A stretch of 64,000 bases of DNA from Saccharothrix carnea (lineage in GTDB: Bacteria > Actinomycetota > Actinomycetes > Mycobacteriales > Pseudonocardiaceae), in the NCBI RefSeq assembly GCF_003014735.1, contig NZ_PYAX01000006.1, positions 496,001 to 560,000 on the forward strand, read 5' to 3'. Within the stretch, counting starts at the first letter, position 1. Every line of letters begins with the position of its first letter. The notes below the pieces were generated by a model. The model did not search any database. It worked only from the letters and a program-made list of their open reading frames with translations, and was not told where the DNA came from. Position numbers and translations under genes: made by a program. This document shows positions 7,884 through 16,238 of this stretch, piece after piece.

Positions 7884-10055
7884 ATGAGGTGGGCCGCCGA
7901 CCTGGTCCTCGGCATCCGGCTGGCTGTCGGGGGCAGCCGGACGTCCTGGGCCAGGTTGGCGCTCACCGCCGCCGGCGTGGGCCTCGGCGTCACGGTCCTG
8001 CTGCTGGCCGCCTCGATCGGCCCCGCGCGTGAGGCGAAGTCCCACCGCGTGCAGGCCGCGTCCCTCGACTCCACGACGGCGGGCGCCACCCTCAAAGCCC
8101 GCCACGTCAGCGTGTCCTGGCAAGGACGCCTCATCACCGGGGTGGAACTGGCCGCCACCGCGCCCGACGCGCCCGCGCCGCCCGGCGTCGGCCGCATCCC
8201 CGGTCCGGGCGAACTGGTCGTCTCACCCGAGCTGCTCGACCTGATGCGCACCGAGGACTCGGTCCGCGCACGCTTCCCGGAGAGCGTCATCGGCGTGATC
8301 GCCGACGCGGGACTGCCCCGGCCCAAGTCGCTGATCTTCTACGCGGGCCTGCCCGACGCGCACCACGACAGCGCCCACCCGGCCGCCGGGTTCGGCAGCG
8401 ACCTGACACCGGCCACCCTGCTGCCGATCTACCGGCTGCTGATGGTCGCCGCGATCAGCGCGCTGCTCGTGCCGCTGGGCATCTTCGTCCTGGTCGCCAC
8501 CCGCCTCGGCGCGACCGGCCGGGAACAGCGCCTGGCCGCGATCCGGCTGGTCGGCGCGTCACGCACCCAGCTCCGCTGGATCGCCAGCGGCGAGACGTTG
8601 ACCGGAGCGGTGCTCGGGCTGCTCGTCGGCGTGGCGCTGTTCTTCGCGGCACGGCCGCTGGCCCGGTTCATCGAGGTCGAGGGCGTCGGCTTCTTCCCGA
8701 CCGACCTGCTGCCCGACCCGCTGCTCGGCGCCCTGATCGCGGTGGGCGTGCCGGTGGTGGCCGTCGTGTCGGCGCTGCTGGCCCTGCGCACGGAGGACGT
8801 CGGTCCACTCGGCCTGTCCCGGGCCGTCGAACTGCCCCGGTACCGGGCGTGGTGGCGGTTCGGGCTCATCGGCGCGGGCGCGGCGCTGATCGTGGTGATC
8901 TCCGCGGCCAGCAACTACTGGCAGGTGATGGCCGACGCGCGCCTGGCGGTCGGGCTCGGCATCGGCATCGCGCTCGTCCTCGCCGGCACGGGCGCGGTGC
9001 TGCCGTGGCTGGTCGGCCAGGTCGCCCACCGCGTCGAACCGGAAGGCGTCGCGCCGCTGCTCGCCCTGCGCACCTTGCGCTTCGACGCGGGCGCGCCGCG
9101 CGTGCTGTCCGGGGTCGTGGTGGTGCTGACCGGCTCGCTGACGTTGCAGGTGCTGCTCGGCGTGGCGGCCCAGTTCACCGCCGCGCCACCGTCCGACACA
9201 CCCGACCGCTGGGTGCTCGACCTGCCCCAGCACACCTCCGTGCGGACGTTGGAGGAGGCGATCGCCCTGGTCGGGGGCGTGCGACAGGTCAGCGAGGTCC
9301 GCGTGCACGCCTCCAAGGCCGCCATCGTCACCAGCACCGACTGCGTCGAGATCGCCGACCGCCTCGACGTCTCCGACTGCACCAACGGCTCCGCCTACCT
9401 GGTCGGCTCGGGACCGGCGCCGGGCACCAAGCTGACCGTCGACGGGCGCGAGTGGGTCGTGCCGCCGTACCGGACGGTGACCGGCGAGCTGTACGGGCTG
9501 GTGGTCGCGGGAGGCGGCGATCCGGTGCTGGCCTCGTTGCCGCCCACCGAACTGGTCGTGCGGGGTGACCCGGACGAGTCGTTCGGCGACCGCCTGCTCG
9601 CCGCCACCGGCCGGGCCGACCGCGGCGTCACGCTGCGCCGGCAGTTCGAGGTCGGCCAGGTCGAGTTGTTCGCGTCCCTGCGCAGCGGCGTCATCGGCGG
9701 ATCGGTGCTGCTCACCCTGCTGGCCGTGATCGGGCTCGCGGCGGCGGCCGTGGACCAGGTCCACGAACGCCGTCGCCCCACCGCGGTGCTGGCCGCGAAC
9801 GGCGTGCCGCCGAGGGTGCTCGCGGTGTCCGCGCTGTGGCAGTCGGCGATCCCGACCGCGCTCGGCATCGGGCTGGCCATCCCGGTCGGCCTCGGCACGG
9901 CGTGGCTCGTCGCGCCCGCCGGGCGGTTCCGGGTCGACTGGACCGAGATCGCCACCACGGTCGCCTCGGCGGCGGTCGTCGTGCTCGTGGTGTCGCTGTG
10001 CACGCTGCCCGCACTGCGCTCGGCGATCCGCCCGGCGGTGCTGAGAACGGAGTAG
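7884..10055 (+). CDS. FtsX-like ABC permease 2 (paralogue of the upstream gene)
   Basis: The 723-residue protein has the same layout as the preceding permease: N-terminal RWAADLVLGIRLAVGGSRTSWARLALT, two FtsX blocks (REQRLAAIRLVGASRTQLR near 210 and ERRRPTAVLAANGVPPRVLAV near 630), and about ten membrane helices. The two proteins are clear tandem duplicates that have diverged. A 168-bp gap separates them, larger than the other overlaps in the operon, so this copy may have its own promoter. The two permeases could form a heterodimer with the single ATPase or serve different substrates. Confidence 0.85.
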   Translation: MRWAADLVLGIRLAVGGSRTSWARLALTAAGVGLGVTVLLLAASIGPAREAKSHRVQAASLDSTTAGATLKARHVSVSWQGRLITGVELAATAPDAPAPPGVGRIPGPGELVVSPELLDLMRTEDSVRARFPESVIGVIADAGLPRPKSLIFYAGLPDAHHDSAHPAAGFGSDLTPATLLPIYRLLMVAAISALLVPLGIFVLVATRLGATGREQRLAAIRLVGASRTQLRWIASGETLTGAVLGLLVGVALFFAARPLARFIEVEGVGFFPTDLLPDPLLGALIAVGVPVVAVVSALLALRTEDVGPLGLSRAVELPRYRAWWRFGLIGAGAALIVVISAASNYWQVMADARLAVGLGIGIALVLAGTGAVLPWLVGQVAHRVEPEGVAPLLALRTLRFDAGAPRVLSGVVVVLTGSLTLQVLLGVAAQFTAAPPSDTPDRWVLDLPQHTSVRTLEEAIALVGGVRQVSEVRVHASKAAIVTSTDCVEIADRLDVSDCTNGSAYLVGSGPAPGTKLTVDGREWVVPPYRTVTGELYGLVVAGGGDPVLASLPPTELVVRGDPDESFGDRLLAATGRADRGVTLRRQFEVGQVELFASLRSGVIGGSVLLTLLAVIGLAAAAVDQVHERRRPTAVLAANGVPPRVLAVSALWQSAIPTALGIGLAIPVGLGTAWLVAPAGRFRVDWTEIATTVASAAVVVLVVSLCTLPALRSAIRPAVLRTE

Positions 10056-10143
10056 CGACGCACGGCCGCGAGCGCCGGTTCCCCCGACCACACCATCGTG
10101 CGGCAGCGGTATCCCCAGGTCAGACCCGGTGCTCTCAAGGAGC

Positions 10144-10683
10144 ATGCAAGATCGGGACAACACAGAGCTGCTCATCCTCGCCGGCCGCGGTGACGCCGCC
10201 GCGTGGCACGAGATCGTCCGCCGGTACGTGCGCCTGGTCTGGGCGGTGCCGCGTTCGCACCGGCTGAGCCCGGACGACGCGGCCGACGTCTGCCAGGCCA
10301 CCTGGCTGGCGCTGGCCGAGAACCTGTCCCGGATCCGGCGGCCCGATCGGCTGGGCGCGTGGCTGGTGACCACGACCCGGCGCGAGACGCTGACCGTGCT
10401 GCGGCTGCGCGGCCGGGAGGTGCCGCGGGAGGTGTGGGAGGCGGCCGGCGACGAGCCGACCCCGGAGGAGGCGGCGCTGGCGCGTGACGCCGGGCTGTGG
10501 CGGGCCTACGCGACGTTGACCGACCGCTGCCGGGAGATCCTGCGGCTGGCCGCGTTCGCGCCGGAGCTGTCGTTCACGCAGGTCGCGGAGGCGGTCGGCG
10601 TGCCGGTGAACAGCCTGGGCGCCACCCGCGGCCGGTGCCTGTCGGTGCTGCGCCGGCGGCTCGGGCTGGGAGGTGACCGATGA
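10144..10683 (+). CDS. ECF-type sigma factor of the CHAT-associated class
   Basis: The protein of about 179 residues has sigma region 2 (TELLILAGRGDAAAWHEIVRRYVRLVWAVPRSHRLSPDDAADVCQATWLALAENL, then IRRPDRLGAWLVTTTRRETLTVLR) and region 4 (LTDRCREILRLAAFAPELSFTQVAEAVGVPVNSLGATRGRCLSVLRRRL). The SLGATRGRCL recognition helix is usual for this actinobacterial subgroup. The start is uncertain. AAGGAG at 10137-10142 sits only one base before ATG 10144, too close for a normal ribosome site, and GTG 10129 would add five residues. It is coupled by ATGA overlap to the next gene. Homologous clusters pair such sigma factors with CHAT-domain proteins; no anti-sigma factor is visible. Confidence 0.85.
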   Translation: MQDRDNTELLILAGRGDAAAWHEIVRRYVRLVWAVPRSHRLSPDDAADVCQATWLALAENLSRIRRPDRLGAWLVTTTRRETLTVLRLRGREVPREVWEAAGDEPTPEEAALARDAGLWRAYATLTDRCREILRLAAFAPELSFTQVAEAVGVPVNSLGATRGRCLSVLRRRLGLGGDR

Positions 10684-11102
10684 CCGTCTTCGTGTCGTGC
10701 ACCGATCGTGAACTGCTCGACGCCCTCGCGCGGGTGATCGACGTCCTCGACCCGGCGCCGGAAGCCGTTGCCGTGCGGGCTCGGTCGGCGTTCGGCGAGC
10801 GCACCGGCGCGGCCTGCCTGCGGTTGCTGTCCGACTCGGTCCGCGTCGACCCGTCCGGTGGCCCGCGGAGGGTGGCGTTCACCGGCCTCGACCTGCGGCT
10901 CGAGCTGGTCGTCGGTGGGTGGGACGTGACCGGGGTGGCGCGGGTCGGGACCGTTGTCGGGGCGCGGTGGCCCGGAGGCGGGGTGACGGCGGCGGTCGAC
11001 GAAGTCGGTCGCTTCCGGCTCGGTCGGGTGCCGTCCGGGCCGGTCTGGTTCGTGCTGCGGTGCGCGGGCCGTGAGCACGCCACGCCGTGGTTCGTCGCAT
11101 GA
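10680..11102 (+). CDS. Small protein between sigma factor and CHAT-fold gene, function unknown
   Basis: This 140-residue protein is not assignable to a named family from sequence alone. The N-terminal half is helical (DRELLDALARVIDVLDPAPEAVAVRARSAFGERT) and the C-terminal half is beta-rich (RRVAFTGLDLRLELVVGGWDVTGVARVGTVV.. DEVGRFRLGRVPSGPVWFVLRC), reminiscent of a carboxypeptidase-regulatory-like or transthyretin-like sandwich. It has no signal peptide or membrane helix. It overlaps both neighbours by ATGA, so it is made together with the sigma factor and the CHAT-like protein and is likely their physical partner. Confidence 0.7.
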   Translation: MTVFVSCTDRELLDALARVIDVLDPAPEAVAVRARSAFGERTGAACLRLLSDSVRVDPSGGPRRVAFTGLDLRLELVVGGWDVTGVARVGTVVGARWPGGGVTAAVDEVGRFRLGRVPSGPVWFVLRCAGREHATPWFVA

Positions 11103-11995
11103 TGCCGCGTGATCGGATCCTGCGACTGGAGCGGGAGATCCAGGTGCTGTCGCGGTCGGCCGCGGTGGGGCGGCCGGCCGTTCCGCTCAACGACGTCGTG
11201 GACGCGTTGGGCGACCGGGCGTTGCTGGTGTTCATCAGCCACCGGGGGCGGCTGGTCGGCGTGTCCGTCGTCGGCGGGCGGGTCAGGTCGCACGACTTCG
11301 GCGAGGCGCGGGCCGTCGCGCGGCACGTCCGTTCGCTGTCCTCCGCCGCGCCGCGCGTGGCCGAGCTGGACCGCTCGCTGCGGCCGGCCGGTGACCGCCC
11401 GCTGGTCGTGGTGCCGAGCCCGGAGCTGGCGCGGATGCCGTGGGCCGCGCTGCCCTCGGCCCGCGGGCGGGCGGTCTCGGTGGCCCCATCGGTGAGTTGC
11501 TGGTTCCGGGCGGACACCCGGCCGCTGGCGCTGACCGACCGGCTGTGGGTGGCCGGGCCGTCGCTGCCGCGTGCGTGCCGTGAGGTCGAGGCGTTGCGGT
11601 CGGTGCACGGCGGTCGGATTTGTTCGACGGTGGACGAGGCGTTGCGGGAATTGGCGCATGCGGATGTCGTGCACTTCGCGGCGGGTGGCGTGCGGCAAGA
11701 CGAATTGTTTTCGTATCTGCAATTGGGCGACGGGCCGTTGCACGGGCACGATCTCGACGGTTTGCCGCGCGTACCTTCGGTGGCAGTGCTCTCGGCGGGT
11801 CATTCGGGGCTGGCGCGGATCTTGTTGCGGCGCGGCGCCCGGGTCGTGGTGGAGTGCGTTCGGCCGATGCCGGACGACCGGGTGGTGGAACTCGTGGTCC
11901 ACCTGCACGCTAACCTGGCGGAGCCCGCGCAAGCGCTTGCGGATGCCCAGGCCAGGCGCGGCGACCTGGGCTTCGTCTGCCTGGGGTCGGGATGA
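11099..11995 (+). CDS. CHAT-fold protein lacking the catalytic His/Cys dyad
   Basis: The protein of about 298 residues starts at ATG 11099, overlapping the upstream stop. The C-terminal half aligns by eye with CHAT caspase-like peptidases linked to sigma factors: LVVVPSPELARMPWAALPSARGR, then ADVVHFAAGG, LFSYLQLGDGPLHGHDLDGL, VPSVAVLSAGHSG. In active members the His lies in a (L/F)ACHG motif and the Cys in LSAC(D/E)SG. Here these read FAAGG and LSAGHSG, so both catalytic positions are Gly. The N-terminal part is helical and short, without obvious TPRs. The conserved fold with a lost dyad suggests a pseudo-peptidase scaffold or sensor, unless the gene is decaying. Translation is otherwise intact. 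Confidence 0.8.
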   Translation: MMPRDRILRLEREIQVLSRSAAVGRPAVPLNDVVDALGDRALLVFISHRGRLVGVSVVGGRVRSHDFGEARAVARHVRSLSSAAPRVAELDRSLRPAGDRPLVVVPSPELARMPWAALPSARGRAVSVAPSVSCWFRADTRPLALTDRLWVAGPSLPRACREVEALRSVHGGRICSTVDEALRELAHADVVHFAAGGVRQDELFSYLQLGDGPLHGHDLDGLPRVPSVAVLSAGHSGLARILLRRGARVVVECVRPMPDDRVVELVVHLHANLAEPAQALADAQARRGDLGFVCLGSG

Positions 11996-12317
11996 CTGTG
12001 CGCATTCTTTGGTCCGATCGAGGGACGCCCGGAAAGGTGAACGGCACCGTTGGCGGCAAAGCCGCCGGTCAGACGTCCACACCGGACGCGACGCGGGCGT
12101 CCACACCGGACATTTCCCGCCATCACACCTTCAGGTGGACACGACGGACTGTGTTCAAAGGACGGTGTGACGACACGGACAGCCGCACCGCACCGCCCTT
12201 CCGAGTGGGTTCGCGCGGAGAACGTTCGAAAATGCGGTTCCCAGTGCTAGACATAGCAGAACGTCGACCTCGAACGGTCCGTCCCGTTCGCCTCACCCGG
12301 AACGGTGGTGATCCACG
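11996..12317 (+). promoter_or_regulatory. Intergenic region upstream of the secreted-protein gene
   Basis: The 322 bp carry no gene that I can support. They contain a 14-bp exact direct repeat CGTCCACACCGGAC at 12074-12087 and 12098-12111 (24-bp period). A possible promoter lies further down, around 12237-12262, with a -10-like CTAGACATAG. The GTG start at 12318 has a GGTGGTGA ribosome site just upstream. Confidence 0.35.
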
Positions 12318-13277
12318 GTGTCAACTCCCTTCGCGGCACGCCGCGGCGGATCACCGCTGCTCCGGGTACTCGCCGTCGGTGGTTTCGCGGCGGCGGCGTG
12401 GTTCCTGTGCGCCGGAGTGGCGACAGCGGAGGAAGACCACTCGGACGAGGCAGCGAAGACGCACGACGTGGTGAACGTGGCGCTCGACGGGCAGCAGGCG
12501 GTGGACACCGGGCTGCTGCTCGCCGAGACCGTGCCGCAGCAGTCCGCGCCGTTCGCCTCCGTCACGCTCGAACCTCAGCCGTTCGAGTCGGCTCAGTCGT
12601 TCGAGTCATCGTCGATCGCCGGGGTCGAGACGTCGGTGGTCGAGTTCGCCGGCGCCGACGTGCTCGACCACCGGCTGCCGGCGGTCGTGGCCGAGCCGGA
12701 GGCCGACCGCGACCCGTCCGACTCCGACATGTCCTCGGACACCGGTGGCTACAGCTACTCCGGCTACCCCACCTACACCGGCGGCCACAGCTCGTCGGGC
12801 GGCTACTCCAACGGCTACAGCCACTCGGGCACGGTGTCGAACACCATGCCCGCGCCGCTGTACGAGGCGAAGGTGGCCGCGAAGATCGCCGCCCGTGCGG
12901 CGGCCGTCGAGGCGGGGACGCCCGAGTCGCCGCCGGCCCCCGTGTCCGAACCGGCCCGCGTGACCGCGCTGCCGTTCGCGCCGAGCACCGAGCCGTCACC
13001 GGACGCCACCCGGGTCGCACCGGACACCGACGTGGTCTGGCAGGCGCCGGAGCCGAGCGCTCCCGCACCGACGCCGAAGCAGGCGCCCGCTCCCAGCGCG
13101 CCGACTGCGTCCTCGGGCAGCGCGTCCGATGGCGGCGGCGGGCACCGGGGCGGCGTGATCGCGTCGCTCACCGGTCAGGCGGACCTGAAGCCTTCGGCCG
13201 CGTGGTCGGTCGAGCGGTGGGACGACGGCAGGTCTCCGGGCAGTGTGCCCGGGCTGCCGAGCACGTCACCGGATTGA
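12318..13277 (+). CDS. Secreted Ser/Gly/Tyr-rich protein, function unknown
   Basis: This 319-residue protein has a signal peptide: arginines (MSTPFAARRGGSPLLR), a hydrophobic core (VLAVGGFAAAAWFLCAG) and a VATAEE cleavage region near residue 38. The mature part is acidic at first. It has a low-complexity Tyr/Ser/Gly stretch near residues 143-175 (GGYSYSGYPTYTGGHSSSGG..) and ends in a Pro/Ala/Ser-rich tail. No catalytic or binding domain is recognisable. The composition resembles cell-surface or matrix proteins. It stands alone, with a noncoding structured region downstream. Confidence 0.65.
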   Translation: MSTPFAARRGGSPLLRVLAVGGFAAAAWFLCAGVATAEEDHSDEAAKTHDVVNVALDGQQAVDTGLLLAETVPQQSAPFASVTLEPQPFESAQSFESSSIAGVETSVVEFAGADVLDHRLPAVVAEPEADRDPSDSDMSSDTGGYSYSGYPTYTGGHSSSGGYSNGYSHSGTVSNTMPAPLYEAKVAAKIAARAAAVEAGTPESPPAPVSEPARVTALPFAPSTEPSPDATRVAPDTDVVWQAPEPSAPAPTPKQAPAPSAPTASSGSASDGGGGHRGGVIASLTGQADLKPSAAWSVERWDDGRSPGSVPGLPSTSPD

Positions 13278-13391
13278 CGTCAGACGGGACCCGTGTGCCC
13301 TGAGCACGCGTGACCACCACCGTCTGACCAGCTCATTTCGCACCTTCACGCATTTCGCGCACGCCAAATCAGGCTTCCCGTCCTGCCAACC

Positions 13392-13558
13392 GCGCCCTGG
13401 CAGGAACGGGCGAGGTCCCATCGCCGCGCTGCCCCCGCGAGCTTTGGGACCGCACGGGAACCTGCGGCAGGGGACGCCAATCCCTGGAGCGTCCCCGCCG
13501 CAGGTCCACGAACCGCCGTCGGGCTCCGGCTCAACGAGGGGCTGCGCCGGACCCGACG
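13392..13558. other. Series of strong hairpins in a convergent intergenic region (structured RNA or terminator)
   Basis: Several stems follow one another. GGTCCCA (about 13413) pairs with TGGGACC (about 13445). The 13461-13504 hairpin has arms of 8+8 bp with a single bulged A and an 11-nt loop. The 13517-13558 hairpin has arms CGTCGGG/TCCGGC against GCCGGA/CCCGACG, with one bulge and a 15-nt loop. No open frame of convincing composition runs through it. It lies downstream of the secreted-protein gene and downstream of the MocR gene on the other strand. It may be a bidirectional terminator or a small structured RNA; I could not match it to a known riboswitch. Confidence 0.5.
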
Positions 13559-13639
13559 CCGGGAAACACGATCGGGTGATCATCGCCCCAAAATGTACGG
13601 AAACACTGTTACCACCCCTCGGTTAAAACATGAGGAGCC

Positions 13640-14080
13640 CGCCAACCACCCCCCCACATCCACAACCCACCGCCAGCCGCCAGCAACCTCCCGCCACCAC
13701 CAACCCACCACCTGCCGCTCGCCCCACCGACCGCCGCCTGCCACTCGCCGCCGCTGCCACTCGCCCCACCGCCACCACCCGCCGGTCGCTAGCCAGCACG
13801 CGACACCAGCTGGTCCGGACCGCCACCCACTCGCCGCCGCCTGGACGCGAGCCGCAGCCATCCGATCGCGGACCGCCCTCACAGGCCCCCGCCCGGTCGC
13901 GAGCCGCCACGCGCTGGCCGCCGCCCGCCAGCCGCCGCCCAGCTGCGAGTCGCCGGCCACACCCCGTCGAGCCGTCACCGGCACCGGCACCGGCGGCCAG
14001 CTGGCGGCGAGGCAGGAGCCGCCCGCACGCGAGGCAGCGCGGCGGCACGGTCGTGAGGCGGCCGGCACCGGGGCACGGGC
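13640..14080. other. C-rich low-complexity noncoding stretch
   Basis: About 440 bp of strongly strand-biased DNA (runs of CCACC, CCGCC and CCAGC on the plus strand, G-rich on the minus strand) lie between the hairpin region and the MocR stop. Open frames run through it in several phases, but their products are Pro/Thr/Arg or Gly/Arg repeats with no domain, start context or ribosome site, so I do not call a gene. Confidence 0.55.
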
Positions 14081-14086
14081 GGTTGG

Positions 14087-15547
14087 TCAGGCGACCGGAA
14101 CGGTGAGATCCGCGTCGGTCGGCATGGCGGGTCCCGTGACGGACGCGGCGACGAGGCCAAGGCGGCGCACGGCGTCGCGGAGGACGTCCGGCGGTTGGAC
14201 GAACGGCAGGCGCAGCCAGCGTTCGAAGCCGCCGTGGGCGCCGAAGCGGGAGCCCGGTGCCAGGCGGATGCCGTGGTTCTGGGCCACGACGGCGATGCGG
14301 GTGCTCACCGGTGCGTCCAGCTCGCACCACACGCTGAGCCCGCCCTGAGGTCGGCGGAAGCGCCAGGTCGGGCAGTGTTCGCGCAGGCCCTCCAGCAGCA
14401 CGTCGCGCTGGGCCGCCAGTTGGGCACGCCGTTCGCGCAGCCCGGGTTCGGGGTCGGCCAACAGTTCAGCCAGCACCAGCTGCTCGACCACCGCGGAACC
14501 CAGGTCGAGCGCGGTGCGGGTGGAGATCAGGCGGTGGACGATTTCGGCGGACGCGCGGATCCAGCCGATCCGCAGGCCGCCCCAATGCGACTTGCTGGCC
14601 GAGCCCAGGGTCACGACCAGGTCGTCGGCGAACGTCGCCATCGGCGGCGGGCCGTCCAGCGGGTCGCCGTCCAGGTCCAGTTCGACGACGGTCTCGTCCA
14701 CCACCAACGGGGTGCGGGCGCGGCGGGCGGTGTCGGCCAGTTCGGCGCGGCCCTCGGCGTCCAGCCGGTGCGCGGTGGGGTTGTGGAAGTCGACCACGAC
14801 GTAGGCCATGCGCGGTGCGGCTTGGCGCAGGGCGGCGGCGATTCCGGGCAGGTCCCAGCCGGTGTCGGTCATGCCGACCGGTACCGGGATCGCGGAGACC
14901 GCCTTGATCGCGTCCAGCGCGTTCGGGTAGCTCGGCTGCTCCACCAGCACGCGGTCACCCGGACCGGTGAACAAGCGCAGCGCCAGCGCCAGCGCGTGCT
15001 GCGCGCCGCTGGTCACCACGATCTGGTCCGGTGACGTCGGCAGCCCCCGCGCGGTGTACCGGTCGGCGATGCGCGCGCGCAGCTCGGGCACGCCGTGCTC
15101 GTAGTACCCGTGGTCGGCCAGGTGATCCGGCAGGTACCGCCTGACCTGGTCGAACGCCGCCAGCACACCGGGCAGCGCGGGAGGCGCGGCACGGGCGAAG
15201 TCGACCATGCTGTGCCCCACCAGCGGGGTGTCCGGCACGACGCCCAACGTGCCGGTCGGCAGGCTGATCCACGACCCCGCGCCACGGCGGCTCGCGACCA
15301 ACCCCTCCGACCGCAGCTGGTCCAACGCCGCCGTGATCATGGTGCGGCTCACCGGCAGCACCTCGGCCAGCTCCCGCTCCGCGGGCAGCCGCGTACCGGC
15401 GGGCAACCGGCCGTCCAGCACCAGCATCCGGATCGCCGCGGCGAGGTCGGCCGAGCCGTGACGTGCGCCACGGCGCCGCCACTCGCCGAGCAATCGGGCC
15501 AGGCTGAAGCCGGATATACGTCCACCTGGTGGGACGTCGGAGTTCAT
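14087..15547 (-). CDS. MocR-type GntR regulator with aminotransferase domain (PdxR-like)
   Basis: The 486-residue protein has an N-terminal GntR winged helix (about 20-90: LAAAIRMLVLDGRLPAGTRLPAERELAEVLPVSRTMITAALDQLRSEGLVASRRGAGSW) fused to a fold-type I aminotransferase domain. The latter carries the PLP lysine region TLGSASKSHWGGLRIGW, the VDFHNPTAHR motif and VVDETVVELDLDG. MocR regulators use PLP as a ligand rather than for catalysis. The ATG at 15547 follows CCAAT-type repeats that are probably its own operator. The divergent neighbour is a YczE membrane protein, a conserved MocR-YczE pairing. Confidence 0.88.
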   Translation of the reverse strand: MNSDVPPGGRISGFSLARLLGEWRRRGARHGSADLAAAIRMLVLDGRLPAGTRLPAERELAEVLPVSRTMITAALDQLRSEGLVASRRGAGSWISLPTGTLGVVPDTPLVGHSMVDFARAAPPALPGVLAAFDQVRRYLPDHLADHGYYEHGVPELRARIADRYTARGLPTSPDQIVVTSGAQHALALALRLFTGPGDRVLVEQPSYPNALDAIKAVSAIPVPVGMTDTGWDLPGIAAALRQAAPRMAYVVVDFHNPTAHRLDAEGRAELADTARRARTPLVVDETVVELDLDGDPLDGPPPMATFADDLVVTLGSASKSHWGGLRIGWIRASAEIVHRLISTRTALDLGSAVVEQLVLAELLADPEPGLRERRAQLAAQRDVLLEGLREHCPTWRFRRPQGGLSVWCELDAPVSTRIAVVAQNHGIRLAPGSRFGAHGGFERWLRLPFVQPPDVLRDAVRRLGLVAASVTGPAMPTDADLTVPVA

Positions 15548-15549
15548 AA

Positions 15550-15595
15550 GGCCAATTATTGCCAATTGGATCTGGAATGCAAGGCCAATCGGCAC
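15550..15595. promoter_or_regulatory. Repeated CCAAT motifs in the MocR-YczE divergent promoter
   Basis: The short region between the two divergent genes contains GGCCAAT, GCCAATTGG (with the palindrome CCAATTGG) and a further GGCCAAT downstream. Repeated or inverted half-sites of this kind fit binding by a dimeric MocR regulator to control both genes. Supported by repetition and location only. Confidence 0.5.
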
Positions 15596-15608
15596 GAAGG
15601 ATGGCCAC

Positions 15609-16238
15609 ATGCTCGCCGCACTCACCCAGGTCCCGATCACCGTCTCGCCCGTTCGCCGCGTCCCGCAGCTCCTCGCGGGCCTGTGGCTCTACGGGGCGAG
15701 CATGGCGCTCCAGATCCGCGCCACCCTGGGCCTGGACCCGTGGGACGTGCTGCACGAGGGCCTGACCAAGATCACCGGTTTGTCGTTCGGCCTGATCACC
15801 GCGCTCGTCGGCGCGGTGGTCCTGCTCTGCTGGATCCCGCTCAAGCAGAAGCCCGGCGTCGGCACGGTCAGCAACGTGGTGGTCATCGGCGTCGCCGTCG
15901 ACGTCACGCTCGCGCTCCTGCCGATCCCGACCGACCTGCTGCCGCGCATCCTCTTCCTGGCCGGCGGCATCGTGCTGAACGGCCTGGCCGCCGCCGTCTA
16001 CATCGGTGCCCGCCTCGGCCCCGGTCCGCGCGACGGCCTGACGACCGGGTTCTGCGCGCGGACCGGGACCTCGTTGCGCCTGGTGCGCACGGTGGTCGAG
16101 GTGGTGGTGCTGGCGGTCGGCTGGGTGCTCGGCGGCACGATCGGCATCGGCACCGTCCTCTACGCCGTCACCATCGGCCCGCTGACCCAGGCGTTCCTCC
16201 CCCTGGTCACCTGGGTGCGCGAGCGACCCGCTTCCTGA
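15609..16238 (+). CDS. YczE/YyaS/YitT family integral membrane protein
   Basis: The 209-residue polytopic protein has five to six hydrophobic helices. Conserved blocks are GLWLYGASMALQIRATLGLDPWDVLHEGL near the start and LGPGPRDGLTTGFCARTG near residue 140, which are signatures of the YczE family. Function is not established; members are usually encoded next to MocR regulators, as here, and a role in vitamin B6 or amino-acid-derived compound transport has been suggested. The gene overlaps the convergent Clp-N gene by 32 bp at their 3' ends. Confidence 0.85.
   Translation: MLAALTQVPITVSPVRRVPQLLAGLWLYGASMALQIRATLGLDPWDVLHEGLTKITGLSFGLITALVGAVVLLCWIPLKQKPGVGTVSNVVVIGVAVDVTLALLPIPTDLLPRILFLAGGIVLNGLAAAVYIGARLGPGPRDGLTTGFCARTGTSLRLVRTVVEVVVLAVGWVLGGTIGIGTVLYAVTIGPLTQAFLPLVTWVRERPAS

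Noticed and set aside
12074-12111. 14-bp direct repeat CGTCCACACCGGAC as a possible operator
   Set aside because: Only two copies, no symmetry and no regulator beside it; kept only as a note in the intergenic entry.
13392-13558. Possible c-di-AMP (ydaO) riboswitch
   Set aside because: Hairpins are strong but the conserved ydaO core segments were not found and no cell-wall hydrolase gene follows on the same strand.
13580-14348. Four overlapping open frames in the C-rich region
   Set aside because: All give simple Pro/Thr/Arg or Gly/Arg repeats without start context; absence of stop codons follows from base composition.
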